From NCBI RefSeq assembly GCF_001729485.1, contig NZ_CP017157.1:7502001-7566000 (forward strand): DNA of 64,000 nucleotides, written 5' to 3'. Numbering within the stretch: the first letter of the stretch is position 1; every line of letters starts with the position of its first letter. Under the pieces are notes generated by a model. That model had not been told where the DNA came from. It searched no databases and saw only the letters and a list, made by a program, of their open reading frames with translations. A program made the translations under genes and the position numbers. The stretch comes from Streptomyces lydicus (GTDB lineage Bacteria; Actinomycetota; Actinomycetes; Streptomycetales; Streptomycetaceae). This document shows positions 1-9,032 of the stretch, piece after piece.

Positions 1-41
1 GGACACTGCTGCGCATGCCGATCGAGGATGACGTGCGGTGA
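1..41 (+). CDS. C-terminal end of an upstream gene (partial)
   Basis: One frame is open from the window start to a TGA at 39-41 and ends in the residues LRMPIEDDVR. The stop overlaps the GTG start of the next gene in a GTGA arrangement, which is typical of translational coupling. The remnant is too short to identify. Confidence 0.45.
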   Translation, partial: TLLRMPIEDDVR

Positions 42-1006
42 GCGCGTCAAGGGCGTTGACGCGAATATGCGGGGTTGTCGGTTACTTGGCCTCGGCTGTC
101 GCATGTGCCTGGCTGCTGGGGGCGGTTGCCCTCCCGCCACCCCACACCGTGCCGCTGGTGTGCGGCGGCGTCGCGGCGGCGTGTGCGGTTCTTCGAGCAG
201 CCGCTCTGTGGGCGGCGCGGTCCGCGCGGCCGCAGGTCTCGCTGACCAAGGCGGCACCGGTGTCGCCGTACGGCCGGCCCATGGGGGCGCTGCCCCTCAC
301 CGACTCGGCGGGCTGGGTGAGGGCCCGCACCTGTGCGGTGTGGGCGCTGGTGGCCTTCGCCGCCGGAGCGCTCGTCGTGCCGGTCCTGTCCGGCTCACCC
401 GGTCCGAAGGTCACCGCCCTGCAGAAGGCCGGCGCGACGGTCAGCAACGCCACCGTCGTCGGCCGGCCCACGTCGCTGGAAAGGGACCTGAGCGAGGAGG
501 TCGTCCGCGGCTATTACGCGGACCTCGTCCTGTCGGTGCCGAACGGCCCCGGCCGGCTCCCCGTGGACGGCGCCTACACCCATGACCGGCCACGCGAAGG
601 CGCCACCGTCGAGGTCCTGTGGTCGCCGGACGCCCCGCAGCTCGGTGGCGTGGTGCACGCACGCCGGGACCTGCACCTGCTCGCGCGGCCCCACTGGCAG
701 GCGGGTGCGGACTCGGCCACCGGCCGCGGCGCGCTCTTCGGGCTGATCGTCGTCACCGTTGTCGGCCTCCTCCTGGGGACCGTGCTCACCTTCACCTCGG
801 GCACCGAGGCCCTGCAGGAGCTGGCCTGGTCACCGCTCGCCCAGACGGTGCGGGCCGCGACGACCGTCGGCCTCTACCTGGCCTGGCTGCCGATGCTCAC
901 GGGGCACACACCCGCCCCCATGGTGGGCCTGCTCGCCTCGGCGGGCTTCCTGGTCGTCCTGCTCGTCCACTGCTTCACTTCCGTGCGCGCCGTGGGCAAG
1001 GGGTGA
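38..1006 (+). CDS. Multi-pass membrane protein of unknown function
   Basis: A 322-residue protein with a GTG start that overlaps the preceding stop, so it is probably translated together with the gene before the window. Hydrophobic stretches lie near residues 10-35, 40-60, 95-117, 228-252, 268-290 and 293-312, which suggests six membrane segments. Between segments 3 and 4 is a soluble region of about 110 residues that would face one side of the membrane. I recognise no catalytic motif and assign no function. It ends shortly before a weak hairpin, with a convergent gene beyond. Confidence 0.75.
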   Translation: MSASRALTRICGVVGYLASAVACAWLLGAVALPPPHTVPLVCGGVAAACAVLRAAALWAARSARPQVSLTKAAPVSPYGRPMGALPLTDSAGWVRARTCAVWALVAFAAGALVVPVLSGSPGPKVTALQKAGATVSNATVVGRPTSLERDLSEEVVRGYYADLVLSVPNGPGRLPVDGAYTHDRPREGATVEVLWSPDAPQLGGVVHARRDLHLLARPHWQAGADSATGRGALFGLIVVTVVGLLLGTVLTFTSGTEALQELAWSPLAQTVRAATTVGLYLAWLPMLTGHTPAPMVGLLASAGFLVVLLVHCFTSVRAVGKG

Positions 1007-1037
1007 GCGGCTCGCAGGTGTACGCCCGGAGCGAGCC

Positions 1038-1063
1038 CGGGCCGTGAAAACGCCCCCGGCCCG
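1038..1063. terminator. Weak hairpin between convergent genes
   Basis: CGGGCCG at 1038-1044 pairs with CGGCCCG at 1057-1063 around a 12-nt loop. It sits in the short gap between the membrane protein gene and the convergent GIY-YIG gene. The stem is only 7 bp and no U tract follows, so this is tentative. Confidence 0.35.
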
Positions 1064-1067
1064 TCCT

Positions 1068-1613
1068 CTACGAGGTGACGGGCAACTCCCGTGCTCGCCG
1101 GCGGGCTTGGGCCCGTAGCTCTTTCAGGCGGCTGTGGAAGGCGTTGTGGCGATTCTGGTCGAGGTTCAGCGGGAGGTCGAGCCGAGAGATGAGCTGTGAC
1201 TCCAAGGTCCACGGTTCGCCGTGCTCGAGCCAGCACACTCGCGCGTTGTCTGCCATCCACTGACTCAGCGTGGCTTCGCCGACCTTGCCGAACGTCATCC
1301 GCTTGCCACTGCCCACGCGACGCAGCTCCAGCCCGAGCAGGCAACCGAGGGTGAGCCGCAGGGTTGAGCCGGCCGCATTGCCCCGGTAGTGATAGCGCAC
1401 CCGCTTGCGCAGGTTCTGGGTGCTGGTCCGGTTCGCCATGTACCGCGGGGCTATACCGACATAGAGCAGGCGACCGGCGTCCAGGTCCGGGTGGGGCGGC
1501 TGCTCGAAGTGCCACCCGTAGATGCCGGCTGCCGCCGCGACGGGACTCGGGCGCGCCAAGACCTCCTGCGCCGACCACAACCGGTCGGGACTGACGAGAG
1601 CGGTAGCTTCCAC
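1068..1613 (-). CDS. GIY-YIG nuclease-family protein
   Basis: A 181-residue protein with the two hallmark strands of the GIY-YIG fold: GIY at residues 30-32 and YVG within LLYVGIAPR at 49-57. A basic helix with LRKRVRYHYRGN follows at about 68-79, and a C-terminal part with WTLESQL and later Asn/His residues could supply the acidic metal ligand. GIY-YIG enzymes cut DNA in repair, restriction and mobile elements. Stand-alone members of this size occur in actinomycetes without an assigned role. It is divergent from the hydrolase gene at 1811 and the two sit together between otherwise ordinary housekeeping genes, which suggests an inserted pair. Cleavage activity is inferred from the fold only. 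Confidence 0.7.
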   Translation of the reverse strand: MEATALVSPDRLWSAQEVLARPSPVAAAAGIYGWHFEQPPHPDLDAGRLLYVGIAPRYMANRTSTQNLRKRVRYHYRGNAAGSTLRLTLGCLLGLELRRVGSGKRMTFGKVGEATLSQWMADNARVCWLEHGEPWTLESQLISRLDLPLNLDQNRHNAFHSRLKELRAQARRRARELPVTS

Positions 1614-1810
1614 GAAGCCTCCAGGCGTGCCACGGCTGATCGTCGCAGGTTACCGGTCAACGCCGACAGGAGGTGGGGCGCAGCGGCGTAGGTTCAGCGG
1701 TGGGCGCGTGTCGGCGCGTTGCCGGAGCAGAACGACTTCAAGCCGGATGAGCGCGTGATGGAATCCGATACGAGGCTGTCTGCCGGATCTGCAATCGATA
1801 CAGTGCGGCC

Positions 1811-2902
1811 ATGGGAAGGCGCATCAATAGAAATAGTGGCGGCACGGCTGATGTCACTGTCACGCTGGTACATGGCACATATGCACGCAACGCGGCTTGG
1901 ACTTCGAGCGAAGGCGCACTGCATGCGACACTTTCGGGAGCAGGGTACCGCGTGGTTCCGTTCTCCTGGTCCGGCAAGAATTCGCACCGAGCCAGAGACC
2001 GCGCCACCAGCGAACTGGTCACCCACCTCGAAAGTCAGATGGCAGCCACCCCGAAGGCACGGCAATGGATAGTTGCGCACAGCCATGGGGGGAATGTGGC
2101 GTTGCGGGCAATGGAAGCTGTGGACAAATCGGTGTCCACCATCACCCTCGCAACCCCGTTCATACATTCTCGCGGCCGGGACGTTCCCATCCATCAGGCA
2201 CTCATGACGGCATTATTCGGGATACTACTCATTTCCCTGGCCTGCACCAGTGCACTTACCGAGCCAAAAGCTTGGATCGACTGGACGATCATATCCTTCG
2301 CCGCACTGCTCTGCCTGATGCTCGCGCTGTGCGCGGTGGGGCTCGCCATGCACCGGAAAAAGCTGGGCCGCGGCTTCCGCAGCAAGCTCGTGACCTCCAT
2401 CCACTCGCCATCCACCGTAGTCAGCCGCACCACGGTAATACGCTCTGCCGGCGACGAAGCCTCGACCTTCCTGGTGGCCGGGCAATTCATAGGATGGCTT
2501 ACAGGCGCGAGCAGTCGCCTCTTCGGTAGCTTCAAACTGTGGACTTTCATCCTCCTGACCACGCAAGCCTCCATCCTGGCCGCCGCGGCACTCCACACCC
2601 GCAGGCTGGCATTCATGCAGTATTTCTTCGCCGTTCCGGGGCTTGCCCTGGTCGCACTGATCACTTTGCTACTCAGCTCCTCGCTGGTGTTTGGCATCGA
2701 CGGGCCATTCGTCAGCCTGTTCGGGTTCAGTTCGGTTGAAGCTTCTCCGCCAGGCAAAGCAGTTCTGATGCAATTGGAGCCTTTCGCGCCGCAGGGCCGG
2801 AGACTGGCGCATTCCCGCCTGTATGATGACGAGCGAGTAATTCGAGAAGTCTTGCAGGTAATTCAACAGGGAATGGCGAAGCGTACCCTGACGAAGCAAT
2901 AG
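1811..2902 (+). CDS. Membrane-inserted lipase-like alpha/beta hydrolase
   Basis: A 363-residue alpha/beta hydrolase. HG at residues 21-22 can form the oxyanion hole. The nucleophile elbow is HSHGG at 90-94 (Ser91). An Asp in SAGDE (215) and a His in LAHSRLYDD (334) complete a plausible Ser-Asp-His triad in lipase order. The usual fold is interrupted by hydrophobic segments near 131-149, 157-180, 245-262 and 272-296, so it looks embedded in the membrane. Its base composition is visibly less GC-rich than its neighbours and it uses many A/T-ending codons, which suggests recent acquisition. No strong ribosome binding site precedes the ATG, so translation may be leaderless or the start may be misplaced. 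The substrate is unknown. Confidence 0.75.
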   Translation: MGRRINRNSGGTADVTVTLVHGTYARNAAWTSSEGALHATLSGAGYRVVPFSWSGKNSHRARDRATSELVTHLESQMAATPKARQWIVAHSHGGNVALRAMEAVDKSVSTITLATPFIHSRGRDVPIHQALMTALFGILLISLACTSALTEPKAWIDWTIISFAALLCLMLALCAVGLAMHRKKLGRGFRSKLVTSIHSPSTVVSRTTVIRSAGDEASTFLVAGQFIGWLTGASSRLFGSFKLWTFILLTTQASILAAAALHTRRLAFMQYFFAVPGLALVALITLLLSSSLVFGIDGPFVSLFGFSSVEASPPGKAVLMQLEPFAPQGRRLAHSRLYDDERVIREVLQVIQQGMAKRTLTKQ

Positions 2903-2912
2903 CTCCACCAAA

Positions 2913-2951
2913 AAGCCCCTTGCCGGCGGAAAATCCGCCGGCAAGGGGCTT
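2913..2951. terminator. Strong bidirectional terminator hairpin
   Basis: A perfect 18-bp stem (2913-2930 with 2934-2951) with an AAA loop. A-rich sequence flanks it on the left. It separates the hydrolase gene from the convergent phosphoglycerate mutase gene and should stop transcription from both sides. Confidence 0.9.
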
Positions 2952-2963
2952 GCAGCTATGGGG

Positions 2964-3725
2964 TTACTTCTTCTTTCCCTGGTTCTTCACTGCCTCGATG
3001 GCGGCCTTGGCGGCCTCCGGGTCGAGGTAGGTGCCGCCGGGGTTGACCGGGCGGAAGTCGGCGTCGAGCTCGTAGGAGAGCGGGATGCCGGTGGGGATGT
3101 TCAGGCCCGCGATGTCGGCGTCGGAGATGCCGTCGAGGTGCTTGACCAGGGCGCGCAGGCTGTTGCCGTGGGCGGCGACCAGGACCGTGCGGCCGGTGAG
3201 GAGGTCCGGGACGATGCCGTCGTACCAGTACGGGAGCATGCGGTGGACGACGTCCTTGAGGCACTCGGTCCGCGGGCGCAGCTCCGGCGGGATCGTCGCG
3301 TAGCGCGCGTCGTGCGCCTGCGAGAACTCCGAGTCGTCGTCGAGCGCGGGCGGCGGGGTGTCGTACGAGCGGCGCCAGAGCATGAACTGCTCCTCGCCGA
3401 ACTCGGCCAGGGTCTGCGCCTTGTCCTTGCCCTGGAGGGCGCCGTAGTGGCGCTCGTTCAGCCGCCAGCTGCGGTGGACGGGGATCCAGTGCCGGTCGGC
3501 GGCCTCCAGGGCCAGCTGCGCGGTGCGGATGGCGCGCTTCTGGAGGGAGGTGTGCACTACGTCGGGGAGCAGGCCGGCGTCCTTGAGCAGCTCTCCGCCG
3601 CGGACCGCCTCCTTCTCGCCCTTCTCGTTGAGGTTGACGTCCACCCAGCCGGTGAACAGGTTCTTCGCATTCCACTCGCTCTCGCCGTGGCGGAGGAGGA
3701 TCAGCTTGTACGGTGCGTCGGCCAT
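2964..3725 (-). CDS. gpmA: 2,3-bisphosphoglycerate-dependent phosphoglycerate mutase
   Basis: A 253-residue cytosolic glycolytic enzyme that interconverts 3- and 2-phosphoglycerate through a phosphohistidine. The catalytic motif LRHGESEWN lies near residues 10-18, with the His of RHG as phosphate carrier. Further family blocks are [24 protein letters not shown] and the second catalytic His in VAAHGNSLR. Length and order match bacterial dPGM. The Lys-rich tail NQGKKK is usual in streptomycete copies. It ends at the strong terminator shared with the convergent hydrolase gene. Confidence 0.95.
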   Translation of the reverse strand: MADAPYKLILLRHGESEWNAKNLFTGWVDVNLNEKGEKEAVRGGELLKDAGLLPDVVHTSLQKRAIRTAQLALEAADRHWIPVHRSWRLNERHYGALQGKDKAQTLAEFGEEQFMLWRRSYDTPPPALDDDSEFSQAHDARYATIPPELRPRTECLKDVVHRMLPYWYDGIVPDLLTGRTVLVAAHGNSLRALVKHLDGISDADIAGLNIPTGIPLSYELDADFRPVNPGGTYLDPEAAKAAIEAVKNQGKKK

Positions 3726-3913
3726 GGCGTCGAGCGTAATCCAATTCCGGAATCGGCCCGGCGCGGGTCCATGACCTGGGCATCCCGGCGACGCTTGACG
3801 GTTTCCGGCAATTCAGTGGCGGCGGCGCCCGATCGGTAAGTAGGGTGCGATCACCGCTTTCACCACTTACATCGAGCCCACGCTCCACGCACGCCGTCCA
3901 CGGGGGAAATGTC

Positions 3914-5311
3914 ATGTCCGCATCCACATCCAGTCGCGGCCCCGCCCGCCTCAAACACGCCGCGCGGGAGAGCGTCTCCGGCCTCCCCCGCCAGTTCTGG
4001 TGGCTGTGGACCAGCACCCTGATCAACCGGCTGGGCGCCTTCGTCGCCACGTTCCTGGCCCTCTACCTGACCGTCGAGCGCGGCCACTCCGCCTCGTACG
4101 CGGGTCTGGTCGGCGCGCTCTACGGCCTCGGCGGGGTGATCTCGTCCGTGGGCGCCGGGGTGCTGACCGACCGGCTCGGCCGACGCCCCACGATGCTCGT
4201 CGCGCAGCTGTCGACGGCGGCGTCCGTGGCACTGCTCGGCTTCATGACGGACCCGGTCGCGATCGCGGTGGTCGCGGGCGTGGTCGGTATGGCGACCAAC
4301 GCCTCCCGCCCCGCCGTACAGGCGATGATGGCGGACATCGTCGCCCCCGAGGACCGGGTCCGCGCCTTCGCCCTGAACTACTGGGCGATCAACCTCGGCT
4401 TCGCGGTCTCCTCCACCGCCGCCGGACTCATCGCCCAGCACGGCTACCTGGCCCTCTTCCTGGGCGAGTCGACCCTCGTGCTGGCCTGCGCCCTGGTCGT
4501 CTTCTTCAAGCTGCCCGAGTCCCGCCCGGCCGCGACGCCGACGGCGGGTGACGACCGCGACTCCGGCGGCTCCGGCCCCGCCGCCGTCTCCATGCGCACC
4601 GTGGTGCGCGACGGCCGCTTCATGACCGTCGTCGGCCTCAACCTGCTGCTGGCGCTGATCTTCCAGCAGGCGTATGTATCGATGCCGGTGTCGATGGGTC
4701 AGGACGGCTTCTCCAGCGCCGACTTCGGCACCGTGATCGCGGTCAACGGCGTGCTCGTCGTCCTGCTCCAGATCCCGGTCACCCGCTTCATCGAGCACCG
4801 CAGCCCCGCCATGCTGCTCATCGGCTCGGCCCTGCTCGCCGGGTACGGCTTCGGGCTGACCGCGCTGGCCGGCTCGGTCGCGATGTACGCGCTCGCCGTC
4901 GTCGTGTGGACCCTCGGCGAAATCATCAACTCCCCCACCCAGATGGGCCTGGTGGTCCGCCTCTCCCCGCTCCACGGGCGCGGCCGCTACCAGGGCATGT
5001 ATTCCCTGTCCTGGTCCGTCGCCTCGCTCGCGGCGCCGCTGCTCGGCGGCACGGTCATCGACCACTACGGCGCGGACGCGCTCTGGGCGGGCTGCGCGGC
5101 GGTGGGCACGGTGGCGGCCCTGGGCTACGGGCTGCTGCTGCGGAGTCTGCCGGGGCGGACGACGGTGGTGGACGGTTCGGCCGGCACACCGACGCCGGGC
5201 GCCGCGGCCGAGCCTGCGTCTGTCTCTGGATCTGCGCCTGTGTCTGTGCCTGCTTCTGCGCAGGGCCCGGGCCCGGTGTGCGCCTCCGCGCCGGGTGGTA
5301 CGGGCGCGTGA
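3914..5311 (+). CDS. MFS drug/solute exporter
   Basis: A 465-residue major facilitator with about 12 hydrophobic segments. The MFS signature between helices 2 and 3 is visible as GVLTDRLGRRPTM, typical of proton-driven drug exporters. I chose the ATG at 3914, preceded by GGGGG at the right spacing, over an upstream in-frame ATG at 3845 that would add 23 unlikely residues. The C-terminal 45 or so residues are low-complexity Ala/Pro/Ser/Val and probably disordered. The substrate cannot be read from sequence. It is transcribed away from gpmA. Confidence 0.88.
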   Translation: MSASTSSRGPARLKHAARESVSGLPRQFWWLWTSTLINRLGAFVATFLALYLTVERGHSASYAGLVGALYGLGGVISSVGAGVLTDRLGRRPTMLVAQLSTAASVALLGFMTDPVAIAVVAGVVGMATNASRPAVQAMMADIVAPEDRVRAFALNYWAINLGFAVSSTAAGLIAQHGYLALFLGESTLVLACALVVFFKLPESRPAATPTAGDDRDSGGSGPAAVSMRTVVRDGRFMTVVGLNLLLALIFQQAYVSMPVSMGQDGFSSADFGTVIAVNGVLVVLLQIPVTRFIEHRSPAMLLIGSALLAGYGFGLTALAGSVAMYALAVVVWTLGEIINSPTQMGLVVRLSPLHGRGRYQGMYSLSWSVASLAAPLLGGTVIDHYGADALWAGCAAVGTVAALGYGLLLRSLPGRTTVVDGSAGTPTPGAAAEPASVSGSAPVSVPASAQGPGPVCASAPGGTGA

Positions 5312-5365
5312 CGGGCGGCCCGAAAACCCGTCGAGCGTAGTTCCGTTGGGGGCTACGCTCGGCCC

Positions 5366-5695
5366 GTGCCGCCCGCGAAAACGTCCTACGTCTGCCTGCC
5401 CTGCCGGGCCTCCTACAAGCAGCCCTACGACGGCGACCACGAGCGTCGCTGCCCGCGCTGCGCGCGGCCGCTGCTGCACGTGGGCTCCGCCTTCGCCCCG
5501 CCGAAGCGCCGGGACACCGCGGGCTGGCGGGTGCTCTCGCTACTGCTGAACGCGGGCGTCCGCTTCCACAAGAGCTGCTGCGGCGGGCCCGGTTACCGCC
5601 CTCGCACCCTCAGCGAGGTACGGGAACGGATGGCCTACGCGAAGGCCACGGGTGAGCCGTTCGCCCGCGCGCTGGTCCGCCATGAGGTGCCGTAG
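5366..5695 (+). CDS. Small zinc-ribbon protein
   Basis: A 109-residue protein starting at GTG. C10/C13 and C29/C32 form two CxxC knuckles of a zinc ribbon, and a CC pair lies at 71-72 in a basic context. Relatives in Streptomyces are common and have sometimes been labelled deoxyxylulose-5-phosphate synthase. Nothing here resembles that enzyme and I consider the label wrong. A zinc-binding role in nucleic-acid or protein interaction is the most that can be inferred. It lies 54 nt after the MFS gene and may be cotranscribed with it. Confidence 0.75.
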   Translation: MPPAKTSYVCLPCRASYKQPYDGDHERRCPRCARPLLHVGSAFAPPKRRDTAGWRVLSLLLNAGVRFHKSCCGGPGYRPRTLSEVRERMAYAKATGEPFARALVRHEVP

Positions 5696-5759
5696 GGGGG
5701 CGTCGGCGTCGGGCTCGGGGGCGTAGCGTGGTCGGCACGTCCTTCTCGCGGGGGTGGCC

Positions 5760-6977
5760 ATGGAGTTGTTCCACGAGGAACCCGGCATCGGTGACCGCAT
5801 CGCCCGGCTGCGGGCACGCCGCAAGCTGACGCAGGAGGGGCTCGCCGAACGGGCGGACCTGTGCGTCGACACCGTCCGCAAGCTCGAACAGGGCGTACGG
5901 CAGACGGCCCGGCTCTCGACGCTCAATGCGCTGGCCAGAGCACTGGACGTGGAGCCGTCCGTGCTCGTCGGGCAGCCCGCCACCTTCGAGGTGCGCAGTG
6001 AGGGGGAGCAGCCGTCCGTGCTGGCGCTGCGTCAGGCGGTGTCGCCCGTCTCCGACCTGTTGGGCGACGAGCCGGACCCCGAGGACCCGCCCGGTATCGC
6101 GACGTTGCGGGAATCCCTGCGGTCGACGGAGCGCATCCGGCGGGACGGGCGGATGGCGGAGATCGGGGTGCTGCTGCCGCAGTTGATCAGGGATGCGAAG
6201 GCGGCGGCCCGCGCCTGCAACGGGAGCGACGCCGCGGCGGCGCAGTCGGTCCTCGCCGAGGCGTATCAGGTCGCCGCGACGACGCTCGCGGCCCTGGGCA
6301 AGGAGGACGCCGCGTTCACCGCCCTCGAACGGTCGATGGCGGCCGCGGCCAAAGGGGACGACCCCCACCTGGAGACCGTCGGCTTCTCCAGCCTCGCCTG
6401 GGTCCTCACCAAACAGGGGCGGCTGGCCGACGCGGAGCGGGTCGCGTTGCGCGCCGCCGAACGCATCGAGCCCGGCTTCCGGTCACCGTCCCTCGAACTC
6501 GCCCTGTGGGGCGCCCTGTTGCTCCGCGCGGCGACGGCCGCCGTGCGCCTGCAGCGGCACGACACGGTGCGCGAGCTGCTGACCATGGCGAGCGCCGCGG
6601 CGGCCGGCATCGGCACGGATCGCCTCGACTACGCGACCCCGTTCGGGCCGACCAATGTGGGCGTGGCGAAGGTCAACTTCCTGGTGGAGATGGCGGAGAG
6701 CTCGGAAGCCCTCCGCACCGCGCGCGCGGTCCCCGAACTGCACGCCCTCCCGCCGACCTGGCGGGCGCGCTTCCACGTGGACCGGGCCCTGGCCTTCGCC
6801 GACCTCCGCAAGGACGACGGTGCGCAGCAGGCACTGCTCGCCGCCGAGCGCACCGCCCCGGAGTGGATGCGCTACCACTCCACCAGCCGCCGCCTCGTCG
6901 CGGACCTCCGCAACCGCGAGCGGCGTCGCACCTCCCCCCTCACGGAGCTGGCCGACCGGCTCGGCCTCGACGGGTAG
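5760..6977 (+). CDS. XRE-family regulator with a TPR-like C-terminal domain
   Basis: The N-terminus is a helix-turn-helix of the XRE type (IGDRIARLRARRKLTQEGLAE, with CVDTVRKLEQG as recognition helix, about residues 8-55). The remaining 330 or so residues are Ala/Leu-rich helical repeats of the kind that sense peptides or small molecules in streptomycete regulators. A GTG at 5754 is in frame two codons earlier. The ATG at 5760 is better placed behind the GGGGG at 5750-5754. The next gene downstream is a small protein that often accompanies such regulators and may be its target or partner. Confidence 0.85.
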   Translation: MELFHEEPGIGDRIARLRARRKLTQEGLAERADLCVDTVRKLEQGVRQTARLSTLNALARALDVEPSVLVGQPATFEVRSEGEQPSVLALRQAVSPVSDLLGDEPDPEDPPGIATLRESLRSTERIRRDGRMAEIGVLLPQLIRDAKAAARACNGSDAAAAQSVLAEAYQVAATTLAALGKEDAAFTALERSMAAAAKGDDPHLETVGFSSLAWVLTKQGRLADAERVALRAAERIEPGFRSPSLELALWGALLLRAATAAVRLQRHDTVRELLTMASAAAAGIGTDRLDYATPFGPTNVGVAKVNFLVEMAESSEALRTARAVPELHALPPTWRARFHVDRALAFADLRKDDGAQQALLAAERTAPEWMRYHSTSRRLVADLRNRERRRTSPLTELADRLGLDG

Positions 6978-7128
6978 GACAGGGCGTCCCAGCCCCGGCG
7001 GAAAGTGGCACGGGGCGTCCCTGTGCGGTGCACCGGTGCCTGCCTAGCGTTGCCGGTGCCGTCCAGAGGGACGCGCCCCGCGGCCCCGCACGGTCCCGGG
7101 CACCCCTACCTCGCGAAAGCAGGCCGCC

Positions 7129-7419
7129 GTGACCGATCGTTCGCCCCGCCTTCTTCCCTGGGCCGCTCCCGGTGGGAAGCCCTGTTACTTGTTCACGGAC
7201 GACGACAGGGGGTTTCTCTCGCGGTATGCCGATGAGGTCGAGGCGTTACAGCTCGGGATGGGGCTCGGGCTGCTGGAGCACGCGCGGGTACTGATCGACG
7301 ATCCGGCCGCCGACGCGCGGCAGTTGCGGTTTCTGTCGGTGCAGCTGAGTGCGGCCCTGCGGGACGCGGTGCGGGTGGCGCAGGCGCGAGGGGCGGGGGT
7401 AACGGCGGGGGCGGAGTGA
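7129..7419 (+). CDS. Small conserved protein next to an XRE regulator
   Basis: A 96-residue soluble protein with a GTG start. It has a Phe/Asp-rich segment (CYLFTDDDRGFLSRYADEVE) followed by amphipathic helices rich in Leu and Ala. I recognise no named domain. It lies 151 nt after the XRE regulator gene in the same direction. Two-gene units of this kind, a TPR-type XRE regulator plus a 60-100-residue partner, recur in Streptomyces, so a regulatory partnership is a reasonable inference. Confidence 0.6.
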   Translation: MTDRSPRLLPWAAPGGKPCYLFTDDDRGFLSRYADEVEALQLGMGLGLLEHARVLIDDPAADARQLRFLSVQLSAALRDAVRVAQARGAGVTAGAE

Positions 7420-7548
7420 GGGGTTCGTGGTGGCCACACCCCCAGGAGGGGAGGTGGCACGGTCGATCCGGGGCCTCGGGGCCGTGAGGCTGGAGGGGCG
7501 GCCGGAGCGGCCGTGGTGGTGACCTACGGGGACGACGGGGAGAGCGTC

Positions 7549-8874
7549 ATGGCGGAGCGTGCGGGGGGACGCGGGACGCGGCGGGGGGTGCTGGCGGGGG
7601 CGCTGGTGCTGGCGGGGACGCTGGTCGCGGCGCCGGCGGTGGCCGGGTGTGCGCCGGACGCGGGACGGGCGGGCGGCGGGGGCGCGGCCGGCCCGGAACA
7701 CGCGGCGGCCACCGGCGTGCAGCCGGCCCGGCTGACGCTGCCGGTGCCGAGCGGGCGGTATCCCGTCGGTACGGTCTCGCTCCGTCTGGTGGACCACGGG
7801 CGGTCCGACCCGTGGGTCGGCGGACGGGCACGCCGGGAGCTGATGGTCAGCGTCCGGTACCCGGCACGGGCCGGGGCGCGACGGTACCCGCGCGCACCGC
7901 AGATGTCGGCGCGCGAGGCGACCGCGTTCGACGCGCTGAACAACTTCGGGGAGCTGGTGCCGCGGGGAAAGGTCGCCTGGGGTGCCACGCTCACCACCGC
8001 GCGCGAGGGCGCGCCGGTGGCGGCCGGGCGGCTCCCGGTGGTGCTCTACTCCCCCGGCGCCGGCGACCCCCGCTCGTTCGGCAGCACGCTCTGCGACGAC
8101 CTGGCGTCCCGCGGCTACGCGGTGGTGACCGTCGACCACACGTATGAGGCGCCGGCCGTGGAGTTCCCGGGCGGGCGGGTGGCGCGCAGTGTGATGCGGG
8201 CGGAGCTGGCCAGGGCGCAGAAGACGGGGCGGATCACGCAGCTGCTGCGGAAGGTCAGCGGGGTGCGGGTGGCCGACACCCGGTTCGTGCTGGACGAGTT
8301 GGCGAAGCGGGGGCCCGCCTCCCCGCTGCCGGCCGGGCTGCGGGACGCCCTGGACCTGGGCCGGACGGGGATGTTCGGCCAGTCGGCCGGCGGGTTCACG
8401 GCGGCCCAGGCGATGCACGACGACCGGCGGATCAGGGCCGCGGTCAACATGGACGGGGTGATGGGGTACACCCAGCGCGACGACGATCCGTCGAACCCCT
8501 CGACCGTTGGGCGCGACGGCGTGGACCGCCCGCTGCTGCTGTTGGGGTCGGAGGGGGACACCCACCGCACGGTGGCGTCCTGGGGCGCGGTGTGGCGGCA
8601 CAGCCGGGGCGCCTGGCTGCGGGATCTGACCCTGCGGGGCGGCCGGCACGCCGGTTTCACCGATGCGCAGGCGCTGATTCCGCAGCTGGCACGGGAGTTG
8701 CACCTGCCGCGCAAGGGCGTGGTGGAGACGGTCGGGACGGTGGATCCGGTGCGGGCGGTCGGCGCACAGCGGGCCTGCGTCGCCGCGTTCTTCGACCGGT
8801 GGCTGCGGGGCCGGGGCGACGGCCTGCCGGCCGGGCTGCCGGGGCGGTATCCGGAGCTGCGGGTCGTGCCGTAG
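7549..8874 (+). CDS. Exported alpha/beta hydrolase, PAF-acetylhydrolase-like
   Basis: A 441-residue secreted hydrolase. The N-terminus has a twin-arginine-like motif (TRRGVLAG, residues 10-17), a hydrophobic core, and a lipobox ending at Cys34 (AVAGC), so it may be a Tat-exported lipoprotein. LYSPGAGDPRSF supplies the oxyanion region and FGQSAGGF the nucleophile elbow (Ser near residue 279). A late His in GRHAGFTD fits the triad. I chose the ATG at 7549, preceded by GGGGAGAG, over an in-frame GTG at 7513. The likely substrates are short-chain or phospholipid esters, by family resemblance only. Confidence 0.82.
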   Translation: MAERAGGRGTRRGVLAGALVLAGTLVAAPAVAGCAPDAGRAGGGGAAGPEHAAATGVQPARLTLPVPSGRYPVGTVSLRLVDHGRSDPWVGGRARRELMVSVRYPARAGARRYPRAPQMSAREATAFDALNNFGELVPRGKVAWGATLTTAREGAPVAAGRLPVVLYSPGAGDPRSFGSTLCDDLASRGYAVVTVDHTYEAPAVEFPGGRVARSVMRAELARAQKTGRITQLLRKVSGVRVADTRFVLDELAKRGPASPLPAGLRDALDLGRTGMFGQSAGGFTAAQAMHDDRRIRAAVNMDGVMGYTQRDDDPSNPSTVGRDGVDRPLLLLGSEGDTHRTVASWGAVWRHSRGAWLRDLTLRGGRHAGFTDAQALIPQLARELHLPRKGVVETVGTVDPVRAVGAQRACVAAFFDRWLRGRGDGLPAGLPGRYPELRVVP

Positions 8875-8885
8875 GGGGGCGGTGC

Positions 8886-9031
8886 GGGACGGGGGGCCGG
8901 CACGGGGGGCCGGCACGGGGGTTCGGAACCAGGGGTCCGGTACGGGGGTCCGGAACCGCGGGTCCGGTACGGGGGGGGGAGGAACCGCGGGTCCGGTACG
9001 GGGGTCCGGAACCGGGGGTCCGGTACGGGGG
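8886..9031. repeat. G-rich degenerate tandem repeat
   Basis: About three and a half imperfect copies of a unit near 29 bp, built from GGGTCCGGTACGGGGG and TCCGGAACCG, preceded by two copies of GGGGGGCCGGCAC. The + strand carries many runs of five or more G, so G-quadruplex formation is possible. It lies in the gap after the hydrolase stop codon and codes for nothing I can support. Confidence 0.75.
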
Positions 9032-9032
9032 G

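Noticed and set aside
3860..5479. A 539-codon frame opposite the MFS gene
   Set aside because: Antisense shadow with Arg/Gly/Asp-rich low-complexity sequence and no ribosome site.
8886..9031. Possible CRISPR array
   Set aside because: The units are adjacent and degenerate with no unique spacers and no cas genes in the window.
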